Below, piece after piece: positions 26,287 to 34,110 of a DNA stretch of 39,447 nucleotides. Location of the stretch: contig WRII01000022.1 in NCBI GenBank assembly GCA_009782825.1, positions 1 to 39,447 of the forward strand, given 5' to 3'. The translations under genes and the position numbers were made by a program. How positions within the stretch are numbered: position 1 is the first letter of the stretch; every line of letters starts with the position of its first letter. A model generated the notes under the pieces. That model saw only the letters and a list, made by a program, of their open reading frames with translations. It was not told where the DNA came from and did not search any database. Source of the DNA: Peptococcaceae bacterium (GTDB lineage: Bacteria > Bacillota > Desulfitobacteriia > Desulfitobacteriales > Syntrophobotulaceae).

Positions 26287-27319
26287 CCCCCGCTTTTTCC
26301 AGCCTATTCATATAGGCCAATCCTAATTGCCCCCGTTCACTGGCCTCCGCCAAAATGAGCGCCACATTTTCCTGATCGCAGCCCCTCATGGCCGCAAAAA
26401 GCTCCGCTGCCCCTTCTCTCACCCCATCATCATCCGCAAATACCTTGAGGACATCAAGAGCCTCAACCACCCAAGGCTCCAGCAGCGCAGCTGTCCTTGT
26501 GAAACACAGGAGTCCCAGAGGCGCCTTTTTAGCCTGTACAGCCGCCACAATCTCTTTCACCCGTTCCTCCGGAGCGCCCGCGAGAATGTGAATAGGCGCT
26601 CGCGGCGCGTAATGTCTATACTTCATGCCCGGAGACTTAGCCGTGGTTCGTTGTTCAAACTCCGAACCTCCACTCTCGAACCCCGGCAGCACCTCCCTCA
26701 GCTCCTCCCAGGTCACGCCGCCCGGCCGCAGTAACACAGGCCTTTCTGCGCTCAGATCCAGGACAGTGGACTCCACCCCCACCGCACAAGATCCCCCGTC
26801 AATGATGAGGGGAATCTTCCCCCCCAAATCTTCCCAAACATGATCCGCCCGGGTAGGACTCGGCCTGCCGGAAATATTGGCGCTGGGCGCCGCCACCGGG
26901 CACCCGGCCCAAGCAATCAGAGCCCGGGCAGCAGGGTGCCCCGGAACACGCACTGCCACCGTATCTCCCCCCCCTGTTACCACATCAGAAATCGCCGGAT
27001 TTTTCGGCAATACCAAAGTCAAAGGCCCCGGCCAAAATCTCTCCGCACACACCTGAGCCGCCTCAGACCAACACGCCACAACATCTTGGGCCTGCTCAAG
27101 CGATGCCACGTGCACAATGAGAGGGTTATCCTCAGGCCGTCCCTTCACAGCAAAAATCCGGGCGCACGCCTCAGCATCCCAAACATTCGCCCCCAACCCA
27201 TAGACCGTCTCCGTGGGAAACGCCACCAGCTCCCCCGCCTGAAGCAGCCGCGCCCCCTCCCGCAAAACCTCCTGCCAAATAGTCGGGTCTGTAGTGGCAT
27301 CGATATGGCATTGCAGCAT
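26282..27319 (-). CDS. tsaC: Threonylcarbamoyl-AMP synthase (Sua5 type)
   Basis: This enzyme makes threonylcarbamoyl-AMP from threonine, bicarbonate and ATP, the first step of the t6A37 tRNA modification. The YrdC domain is clear: AFPTETVYGLGANVWD, FAVKGRPEDNPLIVH, the phosphate-binding VAVRVPGHP and the AAPSANISGRPSPT motif. A C-terminal Sua5 domain (about residues 235-340) follows through KSPGMKYRHYAP, so it is the long Sua5 form and not the short TsaC. The ATG at 27319 (345 residues) has AGGAAA six bases upstream; extensions to 27370 lack a ribosome site. In Clostridia it often follows prmC, but here a VWA gene intervenes. Confidence 0.95.
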   Translation of the reverse strand: MLQCHIDATTDPTIWQEVLREGARLLQAGELVAFPTETVYGLGANVWDAEACARIFAVKGRPEDNPLIVHVASLEQAQDVVACWSEAAQVCAERFWPGPLTLVLPKNPAISDVVTGGGDTVAVRVPGHPAARALIAWAGCPVAAPSANISGRPSPTRADHVWEDLGGKIPLIIDGGSCAVGVESTVLDLSAERPVLLRPGGVTWEELREVLPGFESGGSEFEQRTTAKSPGMKYRHYAPRAPIHILAGAPEERVKEIVAAVQAKKAPLGLLCFTRTAALLEPWVVEALDVLKVFADDDGVREGAAELFAAMRGCDQENVALILAEASERGQLGLAYMNRLEKAGE

Positions 27320-27557
27320 TTTTGTTTCCTGTGTGATCATTCTGCTCAGGGGATCCCACTCAACTTTCATTCAATTTTTTCAAAGAGTATCAGTACACTG
27401 CCAAGTCCGAAACACGAGTTGGTGTGCACGTATTTCGGAGTACTCTATCCATACTACTCCAGTTTCCCGTTGTTTTCAAGGCTGGAACGGCCCCTCATCC
27501 CCTATCAGAACGCGTATGATTATGCCTAATTATAGAAAAAATATAAGAATGTTACTG

Positions 27558-27586
27558 TTGAATTTAGCTAGATAATGTTGTTTAAT
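27558..27586 (+). promoter_or_regulatory. Sigma-A-like promoter of the VWA gene
   Basis: TTGAAT (27558-27563), a 17-bp spacer and TTTAAT (27581-27586) form a reasonable promoter on the plus strand, 187 bp before the VWA start. The leader it predicts contains an isolated AGGAGGTG (27651-27658) and the 18-bp repeats. The region 27370-27557 shows no gene. Confidence 0.5.
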
Positions 27587-27682
27587 AAAAGGTGAGGCAG
27601 TTTACAATATTTTACTTTATTTCTAGTTTCTATTAATTTATTTAATGATGAGGAGGTGAAAAAATTATCAATTAAAGAGAAA

Positions 27683-27755
27683 GAAGGGTTTCAAAACAGA
27701 GAAGGGTTTCAAAAATAAAGAAGGATTCCAAAACAAAGAAGGATTCCAAAACAAA
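27683..27755 (+). repeat. Four 18-19 bp tandem repeats in a leader
   Basis: Four tandem units lie directly before the ribosome site of the VWA gene: two of type gaagggtttcaaaacaga (27683-27700, and 27701-27719 with one extra base) and two identical gaaggattccaaaacaaa (27720-27737, 27738-27755). The extra base in unit 2 shifts the frame, so the array is not a continuous coding repeat. A GTG at the upstream AGGAGGTG would open a 20-codon frame across the first two units, ending in TAA. Confidence 0.9.
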
Positions 27756-27772
27756 AAGGAGGAGATACCGTT

Positions 27773-29140
27773 ATGAAGAGAAAAGCAAAACGTGTTATCA
27801 GTTGCCTTATAGTTGTCACTTTAGTAGTGACTCTTTTCCCTGCGACTCTTCTTGCTGCGCTTTCAGACAGCCAGATTGTGTCTGCAGGTGGCACAGTATA
27901 TTATAATGCCTCCGGCGAGAAGGTTAATGCAACTGCACTTGGAGGCGATGCTGTTGTATCGCTTAGCAAAACCGTAAAAGGCACAGACACTGCCAACGAG
28001 TTCATTATTGAGCTTGAAGTCCAAACAGGTATTGACATTACGCAGATTCAGACCTCTGAAGACGCTGCTGTTGTGCTTGTGCTTGATGTTTCGGGGTCTA
28101 TGCAAGGCACAAGAATAGCAGATCTGAAACAGGCGGCCACCAATTTTCTGACAGAATTTGCGAACGTATCAGGCACTACAAAGCGGTATGTTTCACTTGC
28201 CACTTATGCGACGAACGCAACAATTGTAGACGATTGGACAGATATTACTGACCCTTCTCAGCGAAGCGCATTGATAGGCAAGATCAACAGTATGAATGCA
28301 AATGGGAGTACCTACACTCAGGGTGGTCTTCAACTGGCCCGCAATTTGTTGGATGCCGGATCTGTCAGTGCTATAGGCAATAAATCCGTAATCTTGTTTA
28401 CTGACGGTGAGCCTAACAAACACAACCCTGATACAAGTTATTCAGGTATTGCTATTAACACACCCCTTAACAGTAGTGCTGGCAGCGGTGGCACTTATGA
28501 CCCCCAATCTCAAACCTTTGCAGCGCAGATGGCAACTGTTATTAAGACCCAAAAAGGGGCTAAGCTTTATACAATAGGATGCGGACTCACTCCAACGTAT
28601 ACACCGTTGCTGAGTTCACTGTCATCTGGTCCAGATTACGCCTATACGGCCGACAATGCGTCTGAACTCAATAAAGCTTTTGCCGAAATTACCGAAAGCA
28701 TCGAGAAATGGTCTGAGGCATGGGTCGTCAAGGATCCCATGGGAGAAAACATTAACTTTCTTGAACTTATTCCTGCCAACGGCCCCCTGAAGTTCGAGAG
28801 TAATACGCTTGAGTGGAATTTGAAAGACGCAACACCTGTTGCAGAAAGAACCTACCGTTATAGTTACCATATTGCATTGGATACTACTGCAAGCAACTTT
28901 GTTTCCGACAAGGATTATAACACCAATGGCCCCACCACATTAACCTACGTTATGGTAAACAACAGACTGATAACAGGAGATCCTGTGGACGCGAACTTCC
29001 TCATTCCGAAAGTCAAAGGCAAAGTGGCGGACGAGTCAAAACCTCCCAAAAAGTTTCACCACAAAAAACCCCAAGTAGGAAGATGGGTTAAAAATCCCGA
29101 CGTGATTATAATACCCCTCGTGCCTAAATCCGGATATTAA
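27773..29140 (+). CDS. Secreted von Willebrand A domain protein
   Basis: This 455-residue protein has a Sec signal peptide (positively charged MKRKAKR, hydrophobic stretch to about residue 28, cleavage near LLA-A). A VWA domain (about 95-310) has an intact metal site: DVSGS (Asp near 105), a Thr in the NGSTYTQGG loop, and TDGEPN. A beta-rich C-terminal domain follows (about 315-425), ending in a basic tail with PKKFHHKKPQ. No LPXTG, membrane anchor or cell-wall repeat is visible, so it may be released, held by charge, or a shortened member of the pilus-like VWA adhesin group. AAGGAGGAG precedes the ATG. It is the only plus-strand gene, sits inside an otherwise minus-strand housekeeping region, and is more AT-rich than its neighbours. 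Confidence 0.88.
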   Translation: MKRKAKRVISCLIVVTLVVTLFPATLLAALSDSQIVSAGGTVYYNASGEKVNATALGGDAVVSLSKTVKGTDTANEFIIELEVQTGIDITQIQTSEDAAVVLVLDVSGSMQGTRIADLKQAATNFLTEFANVSGTTKRYVSLATYATNATIVDDWTDITDPSQRSALIGKINSMNANGSTYTQGGLQLARNLLDAGSVSAIGNKSVILFTDGEPNKHNPDTSYSGIAINTPLNSSAGSGGTYDPQSQTFAAQMATVIKTQKGAKLYTIGCGLTPTYTPLLSSLSSGPDYAYTADNASELNKAFAEITESIEKWSEAWVVKDPMGENINFLELIPANGPLKFESNTLEWNLKDATPVAERTYRYSYHIALDTTASNFVSDKDYNTNGPTTLTYVMVNNRLITGDPVDANFLIPKVKGKVADESKPPKKFHHKKPQVGRWVKNPDVIIIPLVPKSGY

Positions 29141-29210
29141 GCCATATCTACGCGGTTGATATCCTGCAACTGTAGGGGAAAGACCTTTCCCTCCTAATCG
29201 GCCCACATTA

Positions 29211-29255
29211 AAAAGCTCCTCATGATCATTGAAATCATGAGGAGCTTATATTTTT
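29211..29255. terminator. Strong bidirectional terminator
   Basis: AAGCTCCTCATGAT and its exact complement form a 14-bp stem with a 7-base loop. A T-rich tail lies on the right (ttatattttt) for the plus-strand VWA gene, and on the left (TTTTTAATG on the minus strand) for prmC. The two converging genes share it. The remainder of 29141-29210 holds no gene. Confidence 0.9.
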
Positions 29256-30169
29256 CACACTTTCCGGCCCACCACCACCCGATCCCGGTCCCCCAAGTCG
29301 CGGAAAACCTCCGCCCTAAACCCCGCGTGCTCCAACACCTTACAGACAGACCTCCCTTGCTGCCACCCAATCTCCAAGTACATCCGTCCGCCAGTCTTCA
29401 AGTGATCCGCCGCTTCCGCCGCAATCCGGCGATAAAACTCCAAGCCATCCATCCCCCCCCACAGAGCGGCCCTCGGTTCACAGTGCACCTCAGGGCCACA
29501 CATCCTATAGTCCCCATCCGATATGTACGGCGGATTCGCCGTAATACAGTCAAAAACCTCGCCCTCGCCTACAGCCTCCCACAGATCCCCCTGCCGCCAC
29601 AAAGCCGATACCCCCAAACGCCGGGCATTACCACGCGCCACCTCCAGCGCCTCTTGGGACACATCCGTTCCCACAACACATGTCAGCTCCCGCCAGTTCA
29701 CCGCCAAAGCTATCGCCACCGCCCCGCTCCCCGTGCACAGATCCAGCAAGGATACCCCATCCCCAAGCGCATGCGTTATGGAGTGCTCAGCATCCGTTTC
29801 ACCCTGCGCTGTGAGCCTCGCCCCTTGCCCAAAGAGTTGTTTTTGCGCCAGCACCGTCTCCACCAGCGTCTCCGTCTCGGGCCTCGGAATCAACACCGCC
29901 TCATTCACACAAAAATCCAGACCCATAAACTCCCGTGACCCCACAATATACGCATAGGGAACACGCCGGGCCCGCCGAGCCAAGGCTTCCCGATAGATCC
30001 GCTCCTGTTCAGGCGTCACACTCCTTTGGGATTCCAGAAACACATACTCCTTAGGCTTCCCCAGCGCAAAAGCCAACAACAATACCGCCTCCGTTCGCGC
30101 GGCCTCAACCCCTCGCCGCGCCAAGAGTTCACTCCCTTCATTCAACAAACACACTATATCCGTTGTCAA
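29255..30169 (-). CDS. prmC: Release factor N5-glutamine methyltransferase
   Basis: PrmC (HemK) methylates the glutamine of the GGQ motif in release factors. It has an N-terminal helical domain, the SAM motif LLDLCTGSGAVAIALAV (about 150-166), and the substrate-clamping NPPYISDGDY motif (about 209). GGMDGLEFYRRIAAEA follows, with the C-terminal family stretch after it. At 304 residues it is slightly long, owing to an insert near 125-145. The start appears to be TTG, seven bases after GAGTGAGG; the prfA stop lies within that ribosome site. The prfA-prmC pairing is the classical operon, enzyme beside its substrate. Confidence 0.95.
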   Translation of the reverse strand: MTTDIVCLLNEGSELLARRGVEAARTEAVLLLAFALGKPKEYVFLESQRSVTPEQERIYREALARRARRVPYAYIVGSREFMGLDFCVNEAVLIPRPETETLVETVLAQKQLFGQGARLTAQGETDAEHSITHALGDGVSLLDLCTGSGAVAIALAVNWRELTCVVGTDVSQEALEVARGNARRLGVSALWRQGDLWEAVGEGEVFDCITANPPYISDGDYRMCGPEVHCEPRAALWGGMDGLEFYRRIAAEAADHLKTGGRMYLEIGWQQGRSVCKVLEHAGFRAEVFRDLGDRDRVVVGRKV

Positions 30170-30176
30170 AAAAACC

Positions 30177-31250
30177 TCACTCCACAGACGCCGACTGCAG
30201 CAGCTCCGCCTGATGCGTCGTAATCAGCGCGTCAATCACCTCATCCAGATCCCCCAGCATAATCGCCTCAATCTTATGCAGCGTCAACCCAATCCGATGA
30301 TCCGACACCCGGCCCTGAGGAAAATTATACGTCCGAATACGTTCACTCCGGTCCCCGCTCCCCACCTGGCTCCTCCTGGTCTCCGCCATCTCTCCATGGG
30401 CATCCATCTGCATCTTCTCCAAAAGCCGCGCCCGCAAAACCTTCATCGCCTTATCCTTATTCTTATGTTGAGACTTTTCATCCTGGCAGGATACCACCAT
30501 CCCCGTTGGCACATGCGTCACCCGCACCGCCGACTGAGTCGTGTTCACCGACTGTCCCCCCGGACCGCTGGAACAAAAAATATCCACCCGGACATCATTC
30601 GGGTTAATCTCCACATCCACCTCTTCCGCCTCCGGCAGCACCGCCACCGTCGCCGCCGACGTATGAATGCGCCCTCCCGATTCCGTCGCCGGAATGCGCT
30701 GCACACGATGGACGCCGCTCTCAAACTTCAGACGGCTGTACGCTCCGCTGCCCTCAATCAGGAACACAACCTCCTTGACGCCCCCAATATCCGTATAATT
30801 CGCATTCAGAACCTCCACGCGCCACCGCTTCATTTCCGCATAGCGCGTATACATGCGAAAAAGATCCCCAGCAAACAAAGCCGCTTCCTCTCCGCCCGTT
30901 CCGCCGCGCACCTCCACAATGACATTCTTCTCATCATGGGGATCCTTCGGCAGCAAAAGCACCTTAAGCCTCTCCCGCAAGTCCGCCAGCTCCCCATTCA
31001 GCTTCCCCTGTTCCCCCACAATCATCTCCCGCATGTCCGCATCCGCCTCATCCCCAAGCATCTCCCTCAGGTCATTCAACTGACCTTCAATATACTTAAA
31101 GGCACGAAACGCTTCCACCACATCACTGATTGCCGCCTGAGCTTTCGCATGTTTGCGAAACTCCTCCGGCGCGGAAATCACCTGGGGATCGCTCAACAGG
31201 CGGGTCAGTTCATCATAGCGATTTTCAATATCCGCCAATTTATCAAACAT
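30177..31250 (-). CDS. prfA: Peptide chain release factor 1
   Basis: RF1 terminates translation at UAA and UAG. The stop-codon-reading PAT motif is in [16 protein letters not shown], which distinguishes RF1 from RF2 (SPF). The catalytic GGQ is in [17 protein letters not shown] near residue 230. [17 protein letters not shown] and the C-terminal [15 protein letters not shown] are family signatures. Length is normal at 357 residues. AAGGAG lies eight bases before the ATG. It follows yqhQ and precedes prmC on one strand. Confidence 0.97.
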   Translation of the reverse strand: MFDKLADIENRYDELTRLLSDPQVISAPEEFRKHAKAQAAISDVVEAFRAFKYIEGQLNDLREMLGDEADADMREMIVGEQGKLNGELADLRERLKVLLLPKDPHDEKNVIVEVRGGTGGEEAALFAGDLFRMYTRYAEMKRWRVEVLNANYTDIGGVKEVVFLIEGSGAYSRLKFESGVHRVQRIPATESGGRIHTSAATVAVLPEAEEVDVEINPNDVRVDIFCSSGPGGQSVNTTQSAVRVTHVPTGMVVSCQDEKSQHKNKDKAMKVLRARLLEKMQMDAHGEMAETRRSQVGSGDRSERIRTYNFPQGRVSDHRIGLTLHKIEAIMLGDLDEVIDALITTHQAELLQSASVE

Positions 31251-31267
31251 TATAGTTACTCCTTATG

Positions 31268-31307
31268 ATCTCAAAGATCTTATCTCAAAGATCTTATCTC
31301 AAAGATC
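31268..31307. repeat. 14-bp tandem repeat at the yqhQ stop
   Basis: Three tandem copies of atctcaaagatctt (the last incomplete) lie in the yqhQ-prfA spacer. The yqhQ stop codon (31299-31301) falls inside the third unit, so unit gain or loss could extend or alter the gene end. Confidence 0.9.
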
Positions 31308-32474
31308 CCTTCCTTCCAATTCCTGTCCTGATTCCAGCACGCCATTCAGGGCCGCAATCGCCACCTCCAACTGCTGCTCATCCGGCTCCTGGGTCGTCAG
31401 TTTTTGCAGCCAAAGCCCAGGGGCAACGAGCCAGGATAACCATGGCGAATCCATATGCCGCCCGCTGAACTTCAGAATTTCATAAGCGATCCCCGCCACC
31501 ACAGGCAAGAACAGCAACCGGGACAGAAAACGCCACCACCAAGGTTCCAGTCCCAGAAACACAAAAACAAAAATACTTACGATCGCCACCATCAACAAAA
31601 AGCTTGTACCGCACCTGGGATGAAAACGCACCCGCTTTTGCGCCTCTTCCACAGTCAGCGGCACCTTGTCCTCGTGGGTAAAAATCACCTTATGCTCAGC
31701 GCCATGGTAGGCAAACACTCTCTGAATATCCTTCATACGCGAAATCGCCAGCATATAAAGAAACAGAATAATCAAGCGGAACAAGGCCTCAATCAAATTC
31801 TGCACCAGCGTTCCCGAAAAAGCTGGAATCCCCTGCAGCAAATGCGCTCCCCCCACAGGAAGAATAACCACAAGAACAATAGCAATCCCCATACCCAACA
31901 CAAGAGCCAGCGCCATAAAAATGTTCTCCATGATCTTAGTCTTCTTTGCAGGCGTCTCTTCGGCGGTTTCTCCATGCGCCTCTTCGGCCGTTTCTCCATG
32001 CGTCTCTTCGGCGGTTTCCCCACGCGTCTCTTCGGCGGTTTCTCCATGCGCCTCCTTGACCGTTTCTCCGTCCGCGTTTTTGTGTGTCTCTCCAGGTGTC
32101 TCTCCATGCGCCCCTTCAGGTGTCTCCGTCTCCTCATCTATCCCGTCCATAGCCCGTTCCGCCGAATACGTAATTGCCTTCATGCCCACCACAAGGGAAT
32201 CAATGAGCGCCACACATCCCCGCACCAAGGGAATCCTGCAAATCTTCTTCTTCGGCCATGCGCTAAGAGGCTTCCGTGTCAATTCAATGCTGCCATCAGG
32301 CAAGCGCAAAGCTATGCAATACTCACGGGTTCCACGCATCATAACCCCTTCAATCAAGGCCTGACCCCCGTACTGAACCGGCCTTCCCGTGGAGTTCCCC
32401 GAATCTCCTTGGCTCTCATCCCGGGTATGGCTTACCGCCGTTTCCACCTCTATTTTATTCTCATTAACGTCCAT
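31299..32474 (-). CDS. yqhQ: YqhQ/DUF1385 membrane protein with repeat insert
   Basis: This 391-residue protein belongs to the YqhQ (DUF1385) family of predicted metal-binding membrane proteins, found between rpmE and prfA in many Firmicutes. Conserved parts include the N-terminal GGQALIEGVMMRG, FAYHGAEHKVI with its His residues, and RFHPRCGTSFLLMV. Four membrane segments are seen in the second half. Between residues about 110 and 175, before the first membrane helix, lies an acidic insert of imperfect octapeptides HGETAEET, which is not a family feature I know. The ribosome site is weak. The molecular function of the family is not established. Confidence 0.92.
   Translation of the reverse strand: MDVNENKIEVETAVSHTRDESQGDSGNSTGRPVQYGGQALIEGVMMRGTREYCIALRLPDGSIELTRKPLSAWPKKKICRIPLVRGCVALIDSLVVGMKAITYSAERAMDGIDEETETPEGAHGETPGETHKNADGETVKEAHGETAEETRGETAEETHGETAEEAHGETAEETPAKKTKIMENIFMALALVLGMGIAIVLVVILPVGGAHLLQGIPAFSGTLVQNLIEALFRLIILFLYMLAISRMKDIQRVFAYHGAEHKVIFTHEDKVPLTVEEAQKRVRFHPRCGTSFLLMVAIVSIFVFVFLGLEPWWWRFLSRLLFLPVVAGIAYEILKFSGRHMDSPWLSWLVAPGLWLQKLTTQEPDEQQLEVAIAALNGVLESGQELEGRDL
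31953..32072 (-). repeat. 24-bp in-frame repeat in yqhQ
   Basis: Five 24-bp units encode HGETAEET-type octapeptides. Differences between units are few and mostly single-base, which points to recent tandem expansion within the coding sequence. Confidence 0.88.
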
Positions 32475-32563
32475 ATCTTTTTCTTAATCCTTTTCATATT
32501 TTGGACTTTGCCTGTCGATCTTCTTATTTCGAATGTCAAAATTCGTTCCACATAGGACAAAGA

Positions 32564-32579
32564 GCAGTTCAGAAACTGC
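32564..32579 (-). terminator. Possible weak terminator after rpmE
   Basis: On the minus strand GCAGTT and AACTGC form a 6-bp stem with a 4-base loop, followed by TCTTTGT. The T-tract is broken, so it may attenuate and not stop transcription before yqhQ. Confidence 0.35.
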
Positions 32580-32614
32580 CCCTCTTTCCCATATCGATTC
32601 TTTCATACTCATGT

Positions 32615-32815
32615 TCAGTCCATGCCATACTTTTTCTTGAAACGGTCAACCCGCCCGCCGGAATCCACAAATCTCTGCACACCTGTATAAAACGGATGGC
32701 AGTTTGAGCAAATCTCAACCCTGATTTTCTCCTTCGTGCTCCCCGTTTCAATACTATTCCCACAGGCGCATGTAATTGTCGTCTGCTTATATTGAGGATG
32801 GATTTTTGCTTTCAA
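32615..32815 (-). CDS. rpmE: 50S ribosomal protein L31
   Basis: This is the zinc-binding form of L31, with CACG and CSNC pairs, the start KAKIHPQYK and the end [12 protein letters not shown]. The correct start is a TTG at 32815 giving 66 residues: AGGTGA lies five bases upstream, and the family begins with M-K-x-x-I-H-P. A longer frame to 32869 would add 18 residues with no counterpart in L31. Four cysteines indicate a zinc site. The gene heads the rpmE-yqhQ-prfA-prmC block. Confidence 0.95.
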   Translation of the reverse strand: MKAKIHPQYKQTTITCACGNSIETGSTKEKIRVEICSNCHPFYTGVQRFVDSGGRVDRFKKKYGMD

Positions 32816-32867
32816 AAGAATCACCTTCTTTCTCCATCGGGAATTTACGCTCTTGGAACGCCCACTC

Positions 32868-32897
32868 ATTCTAACAAAAAAATTATGAATCTGTCAA
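32868..32897 (-). promoter_or_regulatory. Strong sigma-A promoter for rpmE
   Basis: A perfect TTGACA (32892-32897), an 18-bp AT-rich spacer and TAGAAT (32868-32873) lie on the minus strand, 52 bp before the rpmE TTG start. This is the best promoter in the window. Confidence 0.8.
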
Positions 32898-32935
32898 CTC
32901 GGATTTCAGGTACGGCCAAGTTCAGCCTTTCCCCC

Positions 32936-34072
32936 TCACCCCAACAGATTCCCTTTCTCCAAGCGCGCAATTTCCTTCTCCCCCACTACCGCCATTTCCC
33001 TAAATTGGGCCACCGACTCTTGCATCTTCGGCAACGCCTGCTGCTTGAATGTGGAAATATCCTCCAAAGCTGACAAGGCATCGTTGAAAGCAGCCTTCAG
33101 AACCTCCGCAGACACATTTGTCTCAGCAGCCTGCCTGTGAATCGCTGTCCCTTGCTCCTTAAGCATTTGGGACGTGGATGAGATGAGGGTGTTGGTAGTT
33201 TCATTCAACAATTCAATTTTTTTCAGGACAATTTTTTGATTATAAAGAGCATTCGCCACCATGACTGCCGTGCGCAAAGCCGTAACAGTAACCGTCTTAG
33301 CTCTATCCACCCCCCGCATCAGCTCCTTATTGTTCCGGCGAATCACCTCCATGGCCACAATACCTTGCTGGTTAATCACAATCATCTGCTGCATATCCAT
33401 GACGCGCTGACGCAGAGGGAAGAGAACCTCCTCCGTCACAAAGCGGATCTTATCCTCGTCCCCGCCCTTAGCCCTTTCCTCCTCAATAGCCCGCTCCACC
33501 ACCGCATCCATAAGAGAGCCCAATTCAATCTCTTTCATGAGCTTTTTCGTAACCTCGCGCAGCGTCTGCTCCTCAATTTCAAGAGTCGTGTTATCATTTT
33601 TCAACGTCTCCTTGCCCCTATCCAAAGACACCAGCACATCCTTGATGACAGCATCCGCCCTTTCATATTTGGCAAAATAATTACGAATAGGGTTAAAAAC
33701 CTTGCCCAGAACACCCGTTTTAGTAAAATCAAGAGGACTCGGATCCAAGCTTTTAATCTCCCGGTGCAAATCCGCCAGACTCTTAGACACCACCCCTCCC
33801 TCCTCACCACTCTTAGCGAGAGTTCCAATGCTGGACTGCAGCAAAGAATTCCTGCGGGAAGACTGATGGAGACTGTCCATGCCAAAACCATCAATTGATT
33901 TCACCATGAGAGATCTCTTCTCCATGGCATTCATGTCCAACGCCATAATCTCGTTCACATTCTCCTCAGCTTGTTTTTGCAATTGGACAACCTCTTCCGA
34001 CGGCGGAGCGACCTCCGCCACAATCTCTTTTTTCAGATCCTCCATGTTGGTAACCGTCATATTCAACCCCAT
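32936..34072 (-). CDS. telA: TelA/YaaN toxic-anion resistance family protein
   Basis: This 378-residue soluble, coiled-coil protein belongs to the TelA/KlaA family (pfam05816), named for tellurite resistance on plasmid RK2 and including YaaN of Bacillus subtilis. Typical parts are the N-terminal LQKQAEENVNEIMALD, NPIRNYFAKYERADAVIKDVL, LPSLMDA-like ELGSLMDAVVERAIEEE, the MQQMIVINQQGIVAMEVIRRNN helix and LRTAVMVANALYNQ. The biochemical role is unknown; the family is tied to envelope-stress and antibiotic tolerance phenotypes. The ATG at 34072 follows GGGGTGG at normal spacing; an upstream start at 34114 would overlap the previous gene. It is the last gene of the XpaC-VWA-TelA operon. Confidence 0.92.
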   Translation of the reverse strand: MGLNMTVTNMEDLKKEIVAEVAPPSEEVVQLQKQAEENVNEIMALDMNAMEKRSLMVKSIDGFGMDSLHQSSRRNSLLQSSIGTLAKSGEEGGVVSKSLADLHREIKSLDPSPLDFTKTGVLGKVFNPIRNYFAKYERADAVIKDVLVSLDRGKETLKNDNTTLEIEEQTLREVTKKLMKEIELGSLMDAVVERAIEEERAKGGDEDKIRFVTEEVLFPLRQRVMDMQQMIVINQQGIVAMEVIRRNNKELMRGVDRAKTVTVTALRTAVMVANALYNQKIVLKKIELLNETTNTLISSTSQMLKEQGTAIHRQAAETNVSAEVLKAAFNDALSALEDISTFKQQALPKMQESVAQFREMAVVGEKEIARLEKGNLLG

Positions 34073-34110
34073 GTTTTCCACCCCTTTCTCGTGAATTTTC
34101 CCCCCTATCA

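Noticed and set aside
27657..27719. A real leader peptide gene before the VWA gene
   Set aside because: The only candidate start is the GTG inside the AGGAGGTG itself, which leaves no spacing for ribosome binding, and the frame ends in the second repeat.
30213..31268. Plus-strand frame opposite prfA
   Set aside because: Mirror of the RF1 codon usage; no ribosome site and no recognisable domain.
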